Counted from the stretch's first letter, positions 17,981-34,693 are shown. The stretch: 48,582 bases of DNA from Erythrobacter sp. ANT-B3C2 (GCA_001683845.1 LXQI01000011.1:149587-198168); one strand, 5' to 3'. The notes: a model not told the origin generated them from the letters alone. Numbers and translations are program-made.

Positions 17981-19496
17981 ATGCAGCTGGCCGTCTGGAC
18001 CTACGAAGGACCGCCCCATGTCGGCGCAATGCGCGTGGCGACCTCGATGCGCGGCGTCCACTACGTGCTCCACGCGCCGCAGGGCGACACCTATGCGGAC
18101 CTGCTGTTCACGATGATCGAGCGCCGCCGCCAGCGCCCGCCGGTCACCTACACCACCTTCCAGGCGCGCGACCTCGGCACGGACACCGCCGCCCTGTTCC
18201 GCGATGCGGTGATCTCCGCTTACGACCGCTTCAAGCCCGAGCTGATGCTGGTCGGCTCCTCCTGCACCGCCGAGCTGATCCAGGACGATCCGGGCGGCCT
18301 CGCCGAGGCCATCGGCCTGCCGATCCCGGTGGTGGCGCTCGAACTGCCCAGCTACCAGCGCAAGGAGCACTGGGGGGCGGCCGAAACCTTCCTCGCCATC
18401 GTCAAGAAAATGTGCGGCCGCCTCCAGCCCGCCACCGAGCGCAAGCCGGGCCCGCCGCGCGCCAACATCCTCGGCCCCACGGCGCTGGGCTTTCGCCACC
18501 GCGACGATTTGGCCGAGATCACCGCGCTGCTGGGGCGGCTGGGCATCACGATCAACGTCACCGCGCCGCTCGGCGCCTCGCCCGCCGATATCGCCCGGCT
18601 GCCCGATGCCGATTTCAACATCGTACTCTATCCCGAAACCGGTGACGACGCGGCCCGCTGGCTGGAAAAGAAGTTCGGCCAGCCCACGATCCGCACCGTG
18701 CCGCTCGGCGTGAACGCCACCAGCGCATTCGTTGCCGAAGTCGCCGCACTCGCCGGGGTCGATGCCTCCGGCGTTCTGGCGGATCGCGATTCCAACATGC
18801 CCTGGTGGAGCCGCTCGGTCGATTCCACCTATCTCACCGGCAAGCGCGTATTTGTGTTCGGCGATGCCACCCATGCCATCGCCGCCGCCCGAGTGGCGCG
18901 CGACGAGCTCGGCTTCGAAGTCGCCGGCCTTGGCTGCTACAACCGCGAGTTCGCCCGCGAAATGCGCGCCGCGGCCGAACTGTACGGCGTAGAGCCGCTG
19001 ATCACCGATGATCATCTCGCGGTGGAAGAACGCATCACCGAATTGCAGCCCGAGCTGGTGCTCGGCACGCAGATGGAGCGCCACATCGCCAAGCGGCTGG
19101 GCATTCCCTGCGCTGTCATCTCTTCCCCCGCACACGTCCAGGATTTTCCCGCCCGGCACAGCCCGCAGATGGGCTTCGAGGGCGCGAACGTGCTGTTCGA
19201 CGATTGGGTGCACCCGCTCGCAATGGGCCTGGAAGAGCACCTGCTCGCCATGTTCCGCGATGATTTCGAGTTCCACGACGATGTCGGCGCCTCGCATCTG
19301 GGCCCGACCGCATTCGCTCCGCAACGCGAGGATCCCCCCGCGCCGGACGGTCGCTGGACCAAGGAAGCGGAGGCCGAATTGCGCAAGATTCCCTTCTTCG
19401 TCCGCGGCAAGGCCCGCCGCAACACCGAGGCGTTCGCGCTGGCCGAAGGGCGCTCTTCGATCGACCTCGCCACGCTGTACGATGCGAAGGCCCATC

Positions 19497-19507
<11 letters not shown>
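17981..19507 (+). CDS. bchB: Dark-operative protochlorophyllide reductase subunit BchB
   Basis: A 508-residue partner of BchN. It has the unusual aspartate cluster ligand D36 ([10 protein letters not shown]) that completes the NB-cluster together with three BchN cysteines, the [15 protein letters not shown] signature near residue 90, and a C-terminal small domain ([20 protein letters not shown]) typical of BchB/ChlB. The full length is present. The 3' end overlaps bchH by 11 bases. Confidence 0.97.
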
Positions 19508-24733
<5,226 letters not shown>

Positions 24734-24734
<1 letters not shown>

Positions 24735-26155
24735 TGGCGCAGCGGCAGCCCCTCGCCTCCCGCTGGAGCCGCGTGGCGACCGCCTGGCTGCCGTTTGCCG
24801 ACGCGGCCAGCAAGGATCTGCCGCTGCCCCGCCTGCTGCGCCTGTCGCTGTTCCAGGTCAGCGTCGGGATGACCGTGGTGCTGCTCAACGGCACGCTCAA
24901 CCGGGTGATGATCGTCGAACTCGGCCTGCCCACGTGGCTGGTGGCGATCATGATTGCGCTCCCGCTGCTGTTCGCCCCGGCGCGGGCGCTCATCGGCCAT
25001 GTCTCCGATCATCACCGCTCGGCCATCGGCTGGCGCCGCGTCCCCTATCTGTGGATCGGCACGATGTTGCAATTCGGCGGCCTCGCGATCATGCCCTTCG
25101 CGCTGCTGCTGCTCTCGCGCCCCGACACCTCCGCCGCCGGCGCGGTGGCCGCCGCCCTCGCCTTCCTGCTCGCCGGAGCCGGGCTGCACACCACCCAGAC
25201 CGCCGGCCTGGCCCTCGCCACCGATCTGGCGCCGGAGGAAGCCCGCCCGCGCGCCGTTGCGCTGCTCTACGTCATGCTGCTCGTCGGGATGATGATCTCC
25301 GCATTCATCATCGGCGGCGCACTCGCCGATTTCACGCCGACTCGCCTCGTCCAGGTCATCCAGGGTGCGGCGGTGGCGGTGGCAGTGCTAAACTTCATCG
25401 CCTTGTGGAAGCAGGAAGCACGCAATCCGCAGCGCACCGCGAGCACTCGTACCCGCCCCTCATTCACCGCCACCTGGCGCGCGTTCATCGCCGACAAGCG
25501 CACCGCCCGCCTGCTGGTCGCCGTTGGGCTGGGCGCCGCTGCCTTCTCGATGCAGGACGTGCTGCTCGAGCCCTATGGCGGCGAAGTGCTCGGCCTTAGC
25601 GTGGGCGCGACCACCGCGCTCACCGGATTGTGGGCCTTTGGCACCCTGTGCGGTTTTGCGCTGGCCGGCGGGAGGCTCGCCCGCGGCGCCGAGCCGCACC
25701 GCCTTGCGGGGGTCGGCGGGGTTGCCGGCATCGCCGCCTTCCTGATGGTGCTGTTCGCCGCGCCGCTCGCCTCGCCGCTGCTGCTCTATGTGGGCGCCAT
25801 GGTAATCGGTTTTGGCGGCGGCATGTTCATGGTCGGCACGCTGATTGCGGCCATGGCGCTTGCCGGCGGCGGATCGGGGCTCGCGCTCGGCGCCTGGGGC
25901 GCCGTTCAGGCGACCGCGGCGGGCCTTGCCATCGCGTTGGGCGGGATCGGCCGCGATCTGCTCGGCAGTCTAGCGCTGGCCAACCACCTTGGCCCCACCC
26001 TGGCCCACCGAGCGACCGGCTATGGCGCCATCTATCTGCTCGAAATCGTACTGCTGCTGCTCACGCTGGTGGTGCTGGGGCCGCTGGTCCGCAGCCGCGA
26101 CGCGCCCCACCCGCCCACTCCCGCCCGTTTCGGGCTCAGCCATTTTCCCACCTGA
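24734..26155 (+). CDS. lhaA: LH1 assembly protein LhaA (PucC family)
   Basis: A 473-residue MFS-type membrane protein with about 12 helices, required in Rhodobacter for LH1 assembly, probably by delivering bacteriochlorophyll. N-terminal LLNGTLNRVMIVELGLP and mid-protein MQDVLLEPYGGEVLGLSV are characteristic. Its place directly upstream of puhA identifies it as LhaA and distinguishes it from its paralog behind bchG. In many photosynthetic bacteria this gene also carries promoter elements for puhA. Confidence 0.94.
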
Positions 26156-26171
26156 CGGGAAGGAGATCGAG

Positions 26172-26945
26172 ATGTTCAGTCCCATTCTGGCCGGCGGCTT
26201 CGACGTTGCAGAGCTCGCGTTCTGGGCATTCGTGCTGTTCTTCGTCTGCCTCGTGTTCTACCTGCGACGGGAAGACCGACGCGAAGGCTATCCGCTCGAA
26301 GACGAGATCACCGGCCGGATCGACAGTGCCGCGGGGCCGTTCAGCAGTTCGCTGAGGAAGAGCTTCAAGCTGCCGTTCGGTCGCGGCACCGCCACCACCC
26401 CCACCCAGATGCGCGAAGCGATCGATCTGGCCGGGCGCCGGATCGATCGCTTCGCCGGCGCTCCCTACGCACCCACCGGCAATCCGCTGGTCGACGGCAT
26501 CGGTCCGGCGGCCTGGGCAGACCGCGCCCCATGGCCCGATCAGGATGTGCAGGGCCGGCCCCGCATCGTCCCGATCGGCGAGGATGGGCACATGTCCATC
26601 GCCAAGAACGATCCGCAGCTGATCGGCTGGCCGGTCATCGCCGCGGACGGAGCGACCGCCGGTACGATCACCGATCTGTGGGTCGATCGTTCCGATCACG
26701 TCCTCCGCTATCTGGCCGTCACCACCCCATCGGGCCGCGAAGTGCTCGCACCGATGGCGATGGCGGTGGTCCAGCGCGGCCGGCGGCGGGTCCACATCGA
26801 TGCGCTGTCCGCCGCGCAATACGAGGGCGCCCCCTCACGGGCCAAACCGCGTGAGATCACCCGCTACGAGGAAGAGCGGGTGCTGGCCTATTTCGGCGGC
26901 GGCTATCTCTACGGCCTGCGTGAAAGAACGGAGCCGCTGATATGA
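26172..26945 (+). CDS. puhA: Reaction centre H subunit PuhA
   Basis: A 257-residue protein with one N-terminal membrane helix (ELAFWAFVLFFVCLVFYL, about 15-32), the YPLE motif after it, and a cytoplasmic PRC-barrel region (VDRSDHVLRYLAVTT near residues 178-192). It caps the L/M dimer and conducts protons to QB. ATG 26172 has AAGGAGATCG upstream; the long open frame before it is non-coding. The end overlaps puhB (ATGA). Confidence 0.96.
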   Translation: MFSPILAGGFDVAELAFWAFVLFFVCLVFYLRREDRREGYPLEDEITGRIDSAAGPFSSSLRKSFKLPFGRGTATTPTQMREAIDLAGRRIDRFAGAPYAPTGNPLVDGIGPAAWADRAPWPDQDVQGRPRIVPIGEDGHMSIAKNDPQLIGWPVIAADGATAGTITDLWVDRSDHVLRYLAVTTPSGREVLAPMAMAVVQRGRRRVHIDALSAAQYEGAPSRAKPREITRYEEERVLAYFGGGYLYGLRERTEPLI

Positions 26946-27559
26946 TGGAATATGATGCCGAGCCGATCCGCGGCCTGCCCGGTCGGCTTCCCCCCGGCGA
27001 GACGATCCTGTGGCAAGGCGGGCCGGACTGGCGGCTGTTCGCCCGCAGCGCCTTCCACCTGCCGCTGATCGGAACCTATTTCGCGGCGCTCGGCGCAGCC
27101 GGCCTGCTCTCCGGCAGCACCACCGGCGCGCTCCTCACCTTCGGCGCGGGCGCATTCTGTCTCGCCCTGCTGGCCTTCCTGGCCTGGGCGATTGCGAGCA
27201 GCACGGTCTACACGCTCACCAACCGGCGGATCGTCCTGCGCTACGGCATCGCCTTCACCAAGTGCGTCAACCTGCCGCTGCAGCTCGTCGGTGCCGCCGA
27301 CCTGCGGCCGCACGGCTCGGGCCGGGGCGATGTCGTGCTGCGGATGACCGGGTCGGTCCCGCTTTCCTGGCTCCTGCTGTGGCCGCATGTCCGTCCATGG
27401 CGTATGAAGGTGCCCGAGCCGATGCTGCGCGCACTGCCGGACGCCGATGCCTTCTCAGCGAGCCTCGCACGCGCAGTGTCCGAACACGCATCGGTGGCAT
27501 CGCCCTCGGTGCAATCGCCTCCGCCGGCGGGTTCGTTCGCGGGCGGAGCCGTCGCATGA
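26942..27559 (+). CDS. puhB: Photosynthetic complex assembly protein PuhB
   Basis: A 205-residue protein with a PH-like domain, beginning GLPGRLPPGETILWQGGPDW and followed by two or three hydrophobic segments (about 35-85) and YTLTNRRIVLRYGIAF. PuhB dimerises and assists reaction centre assembly in Rhodobacter. The last 35 residues are a Ser/Pro/Ala-rich tail. It is coupled by ATGA overlaps to puhA and puhC. Confidence 0.93.
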   Translation: MMEYDAEPIRGLPGRLPPGETILWQGGPDWRLFARSAFHLPLIGTYFAALGAAGLLSGSTTGALLTFGAGAFCLALLAFLAWAIASSTVYTLTNRRIVLRYGIAFTKCVNLPLQLVGAADLRPHGSGRGDVVLRMTGSVPLSWLLLWPHVRPWRMKVPEPMLRALPDADAFSASLARAVSEHASVASPSVQSPPPAGSFAGGAVA

Positions 27560-28044
27560 GCGCCCACTCCCATGACAACATGGTGCCGCCCGGTGCCTTG
27601 GTGGCAGCCGCGGCGCTGGTGCTGATGTCGCTCATGCTTGTGGCATCCGTGCGGCTGGGCCTGGTCGATGCAGCCCCCACTGCCGCGGTGCAACGCGCCG
27701 ATGCCGGAGCCGTGCCCACGGCAGAGCGGATGCTCCGCTTCGAAGATCAGGCCGATGGCAAAGTGCGCATTTCCGATGCCCGCGACAATAGCAGCGTCGC
27801 GCTGATCGGCCAGGAGGAAGGCAGCGGCTTCATCCGGGGCGTGATGCGCGGCCTTGCTCGCGAGCGAATGATGCATGACGCCGGCCCGGAGGCGGCATTC
27901 CGCCTCACCCTGTGGCCCGATGGCGCGCTGTCGCTGGAAGACCCGGTGACCGGCCGGATCGTGGAGTTGGGCAGCTTCGGGCCCGATAACCGCGCCGCCT
28001 TTGCCCGGCTGCTGGAGCCCCCCCGGCTGGAGCCCCGCGCATGA
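27556..28044 (+). CDS. puhC: Photosynthetic complex assembly protein PuhC
   Basis: A 162-residue protein with a single N-terminal helix (ALVAAAALVLMSLMLVASV) and a periplasmic domain containing RMLRFEDQADGKVRISDA and FIRGVMRGLARERM, typical of PuhC. It affects LH1-reaction centre organisation in Rhodobacter. The start is fixed by the ATGA overlap with puhB. Upstream residues in the open frame are a shadow of puhB. Confidence 0.92.
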   Translation: MSAHSHDNMVPPGALVAAAALVLMSLMLVASVRLGLVDAAPTAAVQRADAGAVPTAERMLRFEDQADGKVRISDARDNSSVALIGQEEGSGFIRGVMRGLARERMMHDAGPEAAFRLTLWPDGALSLEDPVTGRIVELGSFGPDNRAAFARLLEPPRLEPRA

Positions 28045-28340
28045 ACTTCCGCCTGCGCCCCCCGCCCTATGAGACCGATTGCCTGATCATGGTGGAGCAG
28101 AGCGAGGCCGCATTCCACGCCCATGTCGAACTGGAAGGCGACATCGCGATCCAGCCGGGCGACCGGGTGCAGGTCCACGGCGATCCGGTGATCGTGCCGT
28201 TCGGAGTAAGCCAGAACTTCCGCCGCCACGCCACGATCCATCCAGCCAGCGCGCTGCGCCGCGCCTGGACCCGGTCCGCCGCTTATCTTGATCTCGCCGA
28301 GTTGTACGAGGTCAGCTTTTCATCCGGGAAGTTGCCATGA
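28041..28340 (+). CDS. Conserved-type hypothetical between puhC and acsF
   Basis: A 99-residue soluble protein with four-base overlaps on both sides (puhC at 28041, acsF at 28337), so certainly translated with them. It has a beta-rich pattern ([20 protein letters not shown]) and no membrane segment or cysteine. From memory, a small unnamed ORF occurs here in several alphaproteobacterial PGCs. A role beside AcsF or complex assembly is suggested by position only. Confidence 0.85.
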   Translation: MNFRLRPPPYETDCLIMVEQSEAAFHAHVELEGDIAIQPGDRVQVHGDPVIVPFGVSQNFRRHATIHPASALRRAWTRSAAYLDLAELYEVSFSSGKLP

Positions 28341-29398
28341 ATGCCCATACGCGCATCGAAGCGGTCGATACCTTCGCCATGGCGAAGGTGGACACGGTGC
28401 TCAGCCCGCGCTTCTACACCACCGATTTCGCCGCGCTCGACCGGACGGATGTGTCTTCGGTGCGCAAAGAATGGGACGCGCTGATCGCCGAAATGGAGAG
28501 CGATCCGAACAAAGACCATTTCAAGCGCACGACCGCCTTCGAAGGGGTTCTGGAATCGCTCGAACCGGCGCTGCGCCAGGAATTCACCGATTTTCTGGTA
28601 AGCTCGCTCACCTCGGAATTCTCGGGCTGCATCCTCTATGCCGAGATCGCGAAGCGGACTAAGAACAGCGACATAAAGACCCTGTTCCGTCTCCTCGCGC
28701 GCGACGAGAGCCGGCACGCCGGCTTCATTAATCACTGCCTGAAGGATGCCGGGCTGGGGGTCGATCTGAGCTTCCTGACCAAGTCCAAGAAGTACACGTT
28801 CTTCCAACCCAAATTCATTTTCTACGCCGTCTATCTATCGGAGAAGATCGGCTACGCGCGCTACATTACGATCTACCGCCAGCTCGCTCGCCATCCCGAG
28901 CTGCAATTTCACCCGATTTTCACCTGGTTTGAAAGCTGGTGCAACGACGAGTTCCGCCATGGCGAAGCCTTTGCGCTGCTGTTGCGGTCCGATCCAAAGC
29001 TGCTCACGGGCTTCAATCGGCTGTGGATCCGGTTCTTTGTCCTATCGGTCTATGCCACCATGTACGTGCGCGATCACGCGCGCCCGGTGTTCCATGCCGC
29101 CTTGGGCATGCACCCGACCGAATACGACTACCGCGTGTTCTCGATCTGCTCGGAAATCAGCCGCCAAGTGTTCCCCGACACGCTGCCGACCGACGATCCC
29201 CGCTTCCGTCGCGGCATGGATACGATGCTGCGGATGGCCGACCGGATCGAGCGCGGGAAGGCGCAGGGCGGCGTGGGCGGATGGTTGAAGCGCATCGGCG
29301 GCATCGCCGGCGCCGGCGCCGCCTTCGTTCGCCTCTACTTGCTCCGGCCAGAAACCAGCGCGCTGCCAGCCACCGTACGGCTGGAGCCCTCCTGGTGA
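28337..29398 (+). CDS. acsF: Aerobic Mg-protoporphyrin IX monomethyl ester cyclase AcsF
   Basis: A 353-residue di-iron oxygenase that forms isocyclic ring E using O2. Iron ligands are seen in DESRH (E124, H127) and DEFRH (E205, H208), with a further glutamate in the [16 protein letters not shown] helix. Finding the O2-dependent enzyme and no bchE in the window fits an aerobic phototroph. It overlaps the small ORF before it and puhE after it (GTGA). Confidence 0.96.
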   Translation: MNAHTRIEAVDTFAMAKVDTVLSPRFYTTDFAALDRTDVSSVRKEWDALIAEMESDPNKDHFKRTTAFEGVLESLEPALRQEFTDFLVSSLTSEFSGCILYAEIAKRTKNSDIKTLFRLLARDESRHAGFINHCLKDAGLGVDLSFLTKSKKYTFFQPKFIFYAVYLSEKIGYARYITIYRQLARHPELQFHPIFTWFESWCNDEFRHGEAFALLLRSDPKLLTGFNRLWIRFFVLSVYATMYVRDHARPVFHAALGMHPTEYDYRVFSICSEISRQVFPDTLPTDDPRFRRGMDTMLRMADRIERGKAQGGVGGWLKRIGGIAGAGAAFVRLYLLRPETSALPATVRLEPSW

Positions 29399-30192
29399 GC
29401 CTTGGCTCGCATCTTCTCCCGGCAGGCGCGGTCCTGCTGCTCTGGTTTGGAAGCACGGCACTGATCGCCTGGATGGCGAACCGCTCGCGGGCGACCTATC
29501 GCCGCAGTCTGGCGATAGGCGGGGTGGCTGGCGCCGCTGGCTTGCTGACGATTGCGGCTACGGCGCAATCCATGACGGTCGGAGCGGTGTATCTCTCCTT
29601 TTGCGGCGCGCTGGTAGTATGGGGCTGGCAGGAGCTTGCCTTTCTCACCGGCGCGGTCGGGGGCCCCCGCCGCTGCGTTGCGGACCCGATGGCGACCGGC
29701 TGGCGTCGATTTTCGCAGGCTACCGCCACCGTGATCTATCACGAGATCGCGCTCGCCGTCACATTGCTGCTGCTGCTGCTTGTCACCTGGGGCGCACCGA
29801 ACCAGACCGGAACCGCCGCCTTCGCACTGCTCTTCGTCCTTCGACTGAGCACCAAGCTGAACCTGTTCCTGGGCACGCCCAACTTTTCCGACGAATTGCT
29901 GCCCACGCATCTGCGCTACCTGCTGACCTATTTCGGTCCAAGCCGGTTGGGATTCTGGCTGCTTGTTTCGCTGGTGGCCGTATTCGCGCTCGCGGTCTGG
30001 CTGGGCACCCGGGTGGCGGTGGCGCCGTCCGGGGCCGAAACCACGGCCGCAGGCCTACTGTTTGCCCTCGCAGCGCTCGGCGCGCTCGAACACGTCTTCC
30101 TCGCCCTGCCCATCCGCGATGGAGCCTTGTGGCGATGGGCGCTGCCCACCCGGCGGCGTGAAGAAATTAAGGGAGGTGGATATGGACTATAA
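29395..30192 (+). CDS. puhE: Photosynthetic complex assembly protein PuhE
   Basis: A 265-residue membrane protein (DUF3623 type) with about seven helices. Signature regions are [18 protein letters not shown] near residue 80, [20 protein letters not shown] near residue 146, and [12 protein letters not shown]. The start is GTG 29395, which overlaps the acsF stop; upstream residues in the same open frame are a shadow of acsF. PuhE influences bacteriochlorophyll flow in Rhodobacter. The 3' end overlaps hemA by 11 bases and contains its Shine-Dalgarno. Confidence 0.92.
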   Translation: MSLGSHLLPAGAVLLLWFGSTALIAWMANRSRATYRRSLAIGGVAGAAGLLTIAATAQSMTVGAVYLSFCGALVVWGWQELAFLTGAVGGPRRCVADPMATGWRRFSQATATVIYHEIALAVTLLLLLLVTWGAPNQTGTAAFALLFVLRLSTKLNLFLGTPNFSDELLPTHLRYLLTYFGPSRLGFWLLVSLVAVFALAVWLGTRVAVAPSGAETTAAGLLFALAALGALEHVFLALPIRDGALWRWALPTRRREEIKGGGYGL

Positions 30193-31402
30193 TCAGTTTT
30201 TCAGCTCGGAGCTCACCCAGTTGCGGGACGAAGGCAACTATCGGGTCTTCGCCGAGCTAGAGCGCCGCGCCGGCGCTTTTCCACGCGCCATCCGGCACTA
30301 CGATGGTGGCACGGGTGAGGTCACCGTCTGGTGTTCCAACGATTACCTCGGCATGGGTCAGCACCCGGCCGTCACCGGCGCCATGCACGAAGCGATCGAT
30401 CGCTGCGGCGCAGGAGCTGGCGGAACGCGCAACATTTCCGGGACCACGCACCAGCACGTGATGCTCGAAGATGAACTTGCCGACCTGCACGGCAAGGAAG
30501 CCGCGCTGCTGTTCACCTCCGGATATATTTCAAACTGGGCGGCCCTTGGAACCCTGGCCGCGCGCCTGCATGGCTGCGTGGTGCTGTCCGATGCGGGCAA
30601 CCATGCTTCGATGATCGAAGGCATTCGCCACAGCCGGGCAGAGCGGCAGATCTTCGCCCACAACGATTGGCGCGACCTCGACCGGCGTTTGGCCGCCCTC
30701 GACCCCGCCCGGCCAAAACTGGTCGCTTTCGAAAGCATTTACTCGATGGACGGCGACATCGCGCCCATCGAGGAGATCATCGAGGTCTGCGAGGCGCACG
30801 GCGCACTCTCCTACATCGACGAGGTCCATGCCGTGGGCCTCTATGGCGAGCGCGGGGGTGGGATCGCCGAACAGCGCGGCCTGATGGACCGCATCGACGT
30901 GATCGAGGGCACCCTCGGCAAGGCCTTCGGGGTGATGGGCGGCTACATCGCCGCGTCCCATGCTTTGTGCGACTTCGTCCGGAGCTTCTCCTCAGGATTT
31001 ATCTTCACCACCGCACTGCCGCCTGCGCTCGCCGCTGGCGCCTGCGCCAGCGTACGACACCTGAAACAGAGCTCCGCCGAGCGCGAGGCGCAGCGCGACC
31101 GGGTGGCCAAGGTCCGCGCCCGACTGAAAGCGGTCGGCATCCCGATGCTCGAGAATCCCAGCCACATCATCCCGGTGATGGTCTGCGATCCGCACCACAC
31201 CAAGAAGATCAGTGACTGGCTGCTCGAGGAGCACGCCATCTATGTCCAGCCGATCAATTATCCCACCGTGCCGCGCGGCACGGAGCGGCTGCGCATCACA
31301 CCGTCACCTGTCCATTCTGATAGCGACATCGACCGTCTGGTGGACGCGCTCAGCGAGTTGTGGTCGCGCTGCGCCCTTAACCGGATCGCCATTGCCGCCT
31401 GA
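30182..31402 (+). CDS. hemA: 5-aminolevulinate synthase HemA
   Basis: A 406-residue PLP enzyme condensing glycine and succinyl-CoA, the first step of tetrapyrrole synthesis in alphaproteobacteria. The PLP lysine is K247 in [13 protein letters not shown]; the glycine-rich [16 protein letters not shown] is near residue 80. ATG 30182 is preceded by AGGGAGGTGG inside the end of puhE. Encoding hemA at the end of the bch-puh superoperon ties precursor supply to pigment demand. Confidence 0.96.
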   Translation: MDYNQFFSSELTQLRDEGNYRVFAELERRAGAFPRAIRHYDGGTGEVTVWCSNDYLGMGQHPAVTGAMHEAIDRCGAGAGGTRNISGTTHQHVMLEDELADLHGKEAALLFTSGYISNWAALGTLAARLHGCVVLSDAGNHASMIEGIRHSRAERQIFAHNDWRDLDRRLAALDPARPKLVAFESIYSMDGDIAPIEEIIEVCEAHGALSYIDEVHAVGLYGERGGGIAEQRGLMDRIDVIEGTLGKAFGVMGGYIAASHALCDFVRSFSSGFIFTTALPPALAAGACASVRHLKQSSAEREAQRDRVAKVRARLKAVGIPMLENPSHIIPVMVCDPHHTKKISDWLLEEHAIYVQPINYPTVPRGTERLRITPSPVHSDSDIDRLVDALSELWSRCALNRIAIAA

Positions 31403-31461
31403 TTACGACTTTCGCGAGTAAGCAGTCAGGAACACTTGTCGGATCGCCGCGTTCGCGATCC

Positions 31462-31671
31462 ATGACAGATTCTTCCTTCGTTGGCGTTTTGGCGCTGGTA
31501 ACGCTCGGCATTTTCGCCGTGATCGCCATCGTCTATTTCATGTGGTTTTCCCGGAAGCCGGAAAACCGCCACCCGATGGACACGCCAGCCGGGCGCCAAG
31601 CGGATGAGGACCGCCGAGAAGAAATAGAGGAAGCGCGGGAGGAGACACACACCCCGCCGCCGCTTGGCTAA
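31462..31671 (+). CDS. Small single-helix membrane protein after hemA
   Basis: 69 residues: one hydrophobic helix (VGVLALVTLGIFAVIAIVYF, about 7-26), then a basic turn (SRKPENR) and a charged, acidic tail (DEDRREEIEEAREE). Composition is protein-like, but the Shine-Dalgarno is weak and the start could differ. It lies 59 bases after hemA on the same strand and before the convergent pufC. No family recognised. Confidence 0.65.
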   Translation: MTDSSFVGVLALVTLGIFAVIAIVYFMWFSRKPENRHPMDTPAGRQADEDRREEIEEAREETHTPPPLG

Positions 31672-31727
31672 GACCCAATTTTGAAAACGAGGCGTTAGGA
31701 TGTTGGCCGCCGGAGCAGCCAAACCCT

Positions 31728-32825
31728 TTATGGAACGTTGGGCGCGCCGCTCTCACCCGTGAGCTGCCGCGGCCGCTCCAGGATCTCCGAAATCAGGTTT
31801 TCGCCGGTCGGTAGTTCCGTCGGTATCACGCCAGGCGGGTGGAGGTAGGGGTAATCCTGCCGCATCGACTGGCCACCCAGGGGCTTGGCCTGCCCCTGAT
31901 GACAGGTCAGACAATTGACCTTCAGCGGATCGCCCAAAGGCCCTTTGCGGTTTGCCGGGAAGATCGGCGCGAGCGGAGTGATGTACTGCTCGTTGGTATC
32001 GCGCACCATCCGGATTCCGTACCAGGCGGTGTTGCGTTGCGCGCTGCTCTGCGTCCAGGATTGGAAGGACTGGCTGTTGTGGCAATAAGTGCAGTTCACC
32101 CCAAGCGCCTGGCTCAAGTGCATCATTACCGCATAGCTGTTTTCGGCGTCCATCGTCGAGATGCGGTGCCCGGCCGAGGGATAGGCGCTGGACGATGCCA
32201 CTCGGACGACGCTCGGATCGCCCTCGAAATAGCTGGCGAAGATATCCGACGGGAGCGAGGAATAACCGACATTCGGATTCGGGGCATTCTGCCCACGTCG
32301 CTGGCCGCGGATCGACATGGCATTGCCCTGCGGGGTATACGCCCAGACATTCGCCGGGACCGGCTCACCGCGATGGCAGGTGTAGCACGTGACCCCGGTC
32401 TCGCCGGTATGGCTCGCCCACTCGCCATTGAGTGCACGCGTCATCTGCAGCATGCGCCTCGCGACGTCTTTGGTGTACACCGAATCGTCCGCCATATCGG
32501 CGGGATTGTGACAATAGGCGCAGCCCTCGTCCGGCGAGACCCACTGTGTAATCGCGGCCATTAGATGGTTGAACTGCTCGGTGTTCATGTCGGTGAGCAC
32601 TTGGACGTTCTCGTAGGTCTCGGTCGCCAACGGCCCTCCCTCGGGAGGAAGCGCATAGGGCGGCGGCGGGAGATCCTCCGGCGTACCATAATTGTCGGGA
32701 TCGTAGACTTGCGCCAGGCCGGCTCCGCGATAGCCGGTCTGCTGCGTGATCTTCTCGCCAAGTTCACAGGCCGAGAGGGCCAGCAAGGCAGTGCAAGCTC
32801 CGACGAGCGGGATATATCTGCTCAT
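31728..32825 (-). CDS. pufC: Reaction centre tetraheme cytochrome c subunit PufC
   Basis: A 365-residue lipoprotein (lipobox LSAC, C20) with four CxxCH haem sites: CAYCH 102-106, CYTCH 147-151, CTYCH 245-249 and CLTCH 305-309. It sits on the periplasmic face of the reaction centre and re-reduces the special pair, taking electrons from a soluble or tethered cytochrome. It is the last gene of bchCXYZ-pufBALMC and overlaps pufM by four bases. Confidence 0.97.
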   Translation of the reverse strand: MSRYIPLVGACTALLALSACELGEKITQQTGYRGAGLAQVYDPDNYGTPEDLPPPPYALPPEGGPLATETYENVQVLTDMNTEQFNHLMAAITQWVSPDEGCAYCHNPADMADDSVYTKDVARRMLQMTRALNGEWASHTGETGVTCYTCHRGEPVPANVWAYTPQGNAMSIRGQRRGQNAPNPNVGYSSLPSDIFASYFEGDPSVVRVASSSAYPSAGHRISTMDAENSYAVMMHLSQALGVNCTYCHNSQSFQSWTQSSAQRNTAWYGIRMVRDTNEQYITPLAPIFPANRKGPLGDPLKVNCLTCHQGQAKPLGGQSMRQDYPYLHPPGVIPTELPTGENLISEILERPRQLTGESGAPNVP

Positions 32826-33799
32826 GGGGCCGTCTCCGGTTGCAACAACGAGGGATCGATCACGCCGGTGTCAGGATAGGACGGCGCGTAATTATGGTCG
32901 ACCGCCCATAGGTACCAATTGTCCACCACCGTTCCGGTGAGCAGGATGCCGATGCCGCCGGTCAGCGTCGTCAGCACCGCGAACCACCATGCCCAGCGAT
33001 GGATCGATTCCATGTTGGCGTTAAAGCCCATGGTCCAGCGCCAGAAAAGGGCGCCGCGTTCAGTTGCCGTGCCCCGGTCGGTGATCTGCTCCAGCTCCCG
33101 CTCGGCACCGTATCGCGCGGTTGCCAGGATGGTTGCCCCGTGCATCGCGAACAGCAGCGTCGAGCCGTAGAGGAAGGTGATCGAAAGGCAATGGAAGGGA
33201 TTGTAGAACAGATTTCCGTAGCGGATCGAAAAAGCGGCGGTCCAATCGAGGTGCGGAAAGATCCCGAACGGCACGGCTTCGGCCCAGCTGCCCATCAGCA
33301 TCGGGCGGATGAAGCCGAGCACCAGATATAGCCAGATCGCGGACAGGAAGGCCCAGGTGACGTGCGTCCCCATGCCAAGTTCCCGGGCCCGCACATAGGT
33401 GCGCGCGCACCACAACAGCACCGAAACGGTAAGGAAGAAGCCGGCAAGGATCCACCAACCGCCCTGCGCCAGGGGCACGAACGGCGAGAAGCCGTATTCC
33501 GGTCCGGGCGGCTCGAGCGCCAGCCAGGGAAGCTGGCGAACGAACTGGATCGGATCCCAATTGACGCTCGCCCACATGTTGAGCCCGATGATCTCGAAGG
33601 CGAGAAAACCGAAGATCAGGGAAGCGAGCCCAAGCCGACCCAGATAGATCGGACCGATTTGCGCAGCGCCCAGCTTGCCGAACCAGTAGTTGGTGGTTCC
33701 TTTACCGACCCGCGGGTCATTCCCCCGGCGCAGCGGCACGCCCATTTCGGGAGGGGTGCGCAGCTGAACCTGCGTGAAGATGTTTTGATAGCGTGGCAT
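32822..33799 (-). CDS. pufM: Reaction centre M subunit PufM
   Basis: A 325-residue five-helix subunit that binds special-pair and accessory bacteriochlorophyll, the non-haem iron and QA. The N-terminus is [32 protein letters not shown] and [10 protein letters not shown] carry the pigment and iron histidines. The start at 33799 overlaps the pufL stop (ATGA). The open frame extends 18 codons upstream into pufL, which is not family-like. Confidence 0.97.
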   Translation of the reverse strand: MPRYQNIFTQVQLRTPPEMGVPLRRGNDPRVGKGTTNYWFGKLGAAQIGPIYLGRLGLASLIFGFLAFEIIGLNMWASVNWDPIQFVRQLPWLALEPPGPEYGFSPFVPLAQGGWWILAGFFLTVSVLLWCARTYVRARELGMGTHVTWAFLSAIWLYLVLGFIRPMLMGSWAEAVPFGIFPHLDWTAAFSIRYGNLFYNPFHCLSITFLYGSTLLFAMHGATILATARYGAERELEQITDRGTATERGALFWRWTMGFNANMESIHRWAWWFAVLTTLTGGIGILLTGTVVDNWYLWAVDHNYAPSYPDTGVIDPSLLQPETAP

Positions 33800-34635
33800 C
33801 AGCTGACTGCTCCCGAGGACCAAATGGGAAGGTCGAGCCACCAGGTCCACCATTCAGGCCAACCCCGAGTCCACATCGGCCCGGAAATGATGATGCAGAT
33901 CGCGCTCCAGACGCCGGCGTTGAGCGCCAGCAGCAGGCCCAGCCGGTGGATCCCCATGGTGCCGATGGAATAGCCCATCAGATCGCGAAAGAAGGTGTCT
34001 TCGTACTCCGGTGTCTTCACCGGTTCGCCCTTGCGAGGGTTGACCGCCGAAAGAATGACCCCGCCGTGCAGCGCCAGAGCGAAGGTGGTCGTGAAGAAGA
34101 ACGAAACGGCGATCATGTGCGCCGGATTGTAGTGGAAGTGAAGGTACTGGTACCCGACGTTGGATACCCAGTCCAAATGGCTGAAGATACCATATGGGAA
34201 GCCGTGGCCCCACGCACCCAGCAACCAGGGACGGATGACCACCAGGCTGACATATGCGAAAATCGCCACCGAAAAGGCCACCGGCACATGATAGCCGATG
34301 CCCAGTTTGCGGCAGATCTCCACCTGTCGCAGCGCCCAGCTGCAAAACGCGCCGATGGCGCAGACCGTGATGATTTGCCAGAAGCCGCCCTCGCGCAGTG
34401 GTGCGAGCGCCAGTCCGTACGATAGGTCGGGCGGTGCGATCGAGATCAACCACGGGTTCCAAGTCGGGCCGAGGGACGCAGCGTAGAAGATCAGCAGGGT
34501 GCCGAGTAGCGCGAACAGCGCCGTCGTGACCCCAAAGAACCCGACATAGAATGGACCGATCCAGAAATCGAACAGGTCGCCACCGATCAGGGTGCCGCCG
34601 CGAACCCGGTACTTGCGCTCGTAGCTCAGCAACAT
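33799..34635 (-). CDS. pufL: Reaction centre L subunit PufL
   Basis: A 278-residue subunit starting [20 protein letters not shown], typical of PufL. The [16 protein letters not shown] and [10 protein letters not shown] segments hold bacteriochlorophyll and iron ligands. It forms the core heterodimer with PufM and binds QB. The mRNA between pufA and this gene contains a strong hairpin, as in other puf operons. Confidence 0.97.
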   Translation of the reverse strand: MLLSYERKYRVRGGTLIGGDLFDFWIGPFYVGFFGVTTALFALLGTLLIFYAASLGPTWNPWLISIAPPDLSYGLALAPLREGGFWQIITVCAIGAFCSWALRQVEICRKLGIGYHVPVAFSVAIFAYVSLVVIRPWLLGAWGHGFPYGIFSHLDWVSNVGYQYLHFHYNPAHMIAVSFFFTTTFALALHGGVILSAVNPRKGEPVKTPEYEDTFFRDLMGYSIGTMGIHRLGLLLALNAGVWSAICIIISGPMWTRGWPEWWTWWLDLPIWSSGAVS

Positions 34636-34693
34636 TTCGCACCCCTCCCGTTGCCGCTCGGGTCCATCCCGGCAGCGTCACACTCATTTGCTC

